64,000 nt of DNA from Mortierella alpina (taxonomy: Eukaryota; Mortierellomycota; Mortierellomycetes; Mortierellales; Mortierellaceae). The translations under genes and the position numbers were made by a program. This document shows positions 62,520 to 64,000 of this stretch, piece by piece; within the stretch, counting starts at the first letter, position 1; the number at the start of each line of letters is the position of its first letter. The notes under the pieces are model-generated. The model did no database searches. It was not told the DNA's origin and saw only the letters and a program-made list of their open reading frames with translations. The stretch lies in the NCBI GenBank assembly GCA_029449245.1, contig JANATF010000012.1, forward strand, positions 744,001-808,000, in the 5' to 3' direction.

Positions 62520-64000
62520 ATGAACCACCACACCGCCACGGCAACACTGTCGCTCAAACAACTCGACCTCGGCGCACACCCCTCCATAGAAACCCCATCC
62601 CCAGCTGCCTCCCATGCCTCCCTTGCCTCTCCAACTCTTGCCCACTCTCCCGCAGAACCAGCTCCTCACGTCTCTGCCCGCGACTCGGACGCCCTGCCTC
62701 GCCGGCCGCCGCCACAACCACTGCTCACCCCTGGCCACAACACCACTCGAGGTCGCACTGGACGCAGCAAGTCGCAGTTGATGGCTGAAATCCCCTCTAC
62801 CACCGACTATTGTGCTCCCGCAGGTCCCTCATCTGCATCCCCTTCTAGCTGGTCCATCGCTTCTTCCGACACAGGCCCTTCCTCCGCCTCGTCCGTGATC
62901 GAGAGCAAGATCCGTTTCGAGCGACTTGCCAATGGAAGCCATCGCCACCACCTCTCTGCTCCAAAGCGGCAGCAGTTTCTCTCCAACCAGGTCCGACGAC
63001 TGCGCGAACTGCTGGACGGCAAGCGAGAGCGGGACGATCCTCAACAGAATCACCTCCACGCCCAGGCTCAGCTCAAGCCCGAAGTGTTTCAGCACCCTCT
63101 CTCGCTCCTAAATGAAAAGTATCAAGATCTAGACATTGAACAATCAGGAAGCCCCGTCAGCACGAGTCGGAGGCGACAGCACAACGTTAAGACAGACTTT
63201 GTCCAAAAGTATGGCGAGTTGCAGCAGGTCATTGGCAAAGGTAATACATACACAGCAAATGAAAACCCCAAGTTGTAGTACGTTGATCGGCCGGTCGGTC
63301 GGTCGGTCGGGGGATTCCGAATTCCACTCCCCTCTCACAAGAGGGCACAACAACCTTTTCTCCCAACCGACCCAAAACAGACTGGATCCTACCGTAGGGA
63401 TAGAAAGACGACTCTAACCATTTTAATCAATCCCTTGGCGTTGCGGCTATTCCTCTTGTTGTCTTCTTTCTCTCGGCTAGGTGCCTTTGGCACAGTGCGA
63501 ATGTCCGTCAGGCGCCATCCAGAATCCTTGGAAGAGCAGGTCTATGCTGTCAAGGTACGAGCTTCACGTATTTGTTCCTGTCTCTCTCCATAAAGAGTGC
63601 AAAGTGGATTCGTTGGATTTGCATAACTAACTGTTTCGTTTTGCTTTCATTCCCTCGCCCCTAATTGCCTCCTCTTCCTCCCTTTCCTCCCCCCCCCCCC
63701 CCCCCCCCCCCTCTCTCTCACACACACTCTCTCTTTCTCTCTGCAAACAAACCAGGAATTCAAATACACCCATGGAGAATCACAAAAGCTTTACATGAGA
63801 CGCCTCACAAGCGAGTTTTGCATCGCCTCCTCGCTCAAACACGCCAATATCATCCAAACCTTGGACCTACTCCAACTTCACGGTGACACTTACAGCGAGG
63901 TCATGGAGTACTGTGCGGGTGGAGACCTCCACAGTTTGATTGCCTCTGCAAGTACACTCGGCGAATCCGAATCCAACTGTTTCTTCTCACAGTTGATCAA
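62520..64000 (+). CDS. Hal4/Sat4-type Ser/Thr protein kinase, 3' end cut by the window
   Basis: Exons 62520-63240, 63481-63554 and 63756 to the edge, phases 1 and 0. The first 230 residues are Ser/Pro/Ala-rich and disordered. The kinase domain then begins at KYGELQQVIGKGAFGTVRM with the Gly-rich loop split by intron 1. The catalytic Lys is AVKEF at the exon 2/3 splice. RRLTSEFCIASSLKHANII, EVMEYCAGGDL and CFFSQLI follow. This order and wording match the fungal Npr1/Hal5 branch, best Hal4/Sat4, which stabilises plasma-membrane potassium transporters and nutrient permeases. The HRD and DFG motifs lie beyond the window. Intron 2 contains a 23-base run of C. ATG 62520 follows the CGCAGCC context after the repeat leader. 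Confidence 0.85.
63689..63711 (+). repeat. 23-base homopolymer C
   Basis: Uninterrupted C run in intron 2 of the Hal4-like kinase gene, followed by CT and CA repeats and then the CAG acceptor 44 bases on. It forms part of an extreme polypyrimidine tract. Confidence 0.95.

Overview
This is nuclear DNA from a fungus. Almost every gene is split by short GT-AG introns of about 75 to 150 nt, leaders are rich in CT/CA, and the set is eukaryotic throughout: ADP/ATP carrier, choline kinase, a BEACH-WD40 protein, Vps10, CSB/Rad26, sorting nexin 4, kinesin-4. Co-occurrence of a WDR81/LvsG-type BEACH protein, a JTB-family protein, FNBP4, a YEATS2-like protein and a Prm10/ThrE transporter points to an early-diverging, Mortierella-like lineage rather than Ascomycota or Basidiomycota. 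That placement is inference. No rRNA, tRNA, CRISPR array, transposon or virus was recognised.

Layout, left to right. 1-2.4 kb: Prm10/ThrE-family membrane protein (+, open at the left edge). 2.9-4.9 kb: choline/ethanolamine kinase (+). 5.8-7.2 kb: mitochondrial ADP/ATP carrier (+). 7.8-15.1 kb: a 19-exon WDR81/LvsG-like pseudokinase-BEACH-WD40 protein (-). 15.3-16.8 kb: FNBP4-like protein (+), divergent from it. 17.0-18.0 kb: ribosomal protein uL16/L10 (-). 18.8-19.8 kb: cytochrome c heme lyase (-). 20.2-20.7 kb: mitochondrial ribosomal protein uL11m (-). 20.9-21.7 kb: JTB-like type I membrane protein (+), found only by assembling four small exons. 21.7-23.0 kb: RNA exonuclease 4 (-). 23.2-27.3 kb: YEATS2-like chromatin protein (+). 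27.5-29.1 kb: MFS transporter (-). 30.1-37.2 kb: kinesin-4 with a 1,500-codon coiled-coil exon (-). 38.9-41.4 kb: Snx4/Atg24 (+). 42.0-43.1 kb: glutathione S-transferase (+). 43.3-51.5 kb: Vps10 receptor with three Vps10 domains (-). 52.3-53.0 kb: CCDC25/NFACT-R protein (-). About 54 kb: a possible 45-codon two-exon gene (-). 54.7-56.4 kb: LEA2-type membrane protein (+). 56.8-61.6 kb: CSB/Rad26 (-). 62.5 kb to the right edge: Hal4/Sat4-type kinase (+, cut by the edge).

There is no gene cluster with one shared task. Themes recur: endosomal sorting (Vps10, Snx4, the WDR81-like protein), mitochondria (carrier, heme lyase, uL11m) and chromatin/repair (YEATS2, CSB). Several pairs are divergent with short shared promoters: WDR81/FNBP4 223 bp, uL11m/JTB 171 bp, REX4/YEATS2 218 bp. 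Exon boundaries below were placed by hand from splice consensus, reading-frame phase and family motifs. All internal phases close, but no transcript evidence was available.
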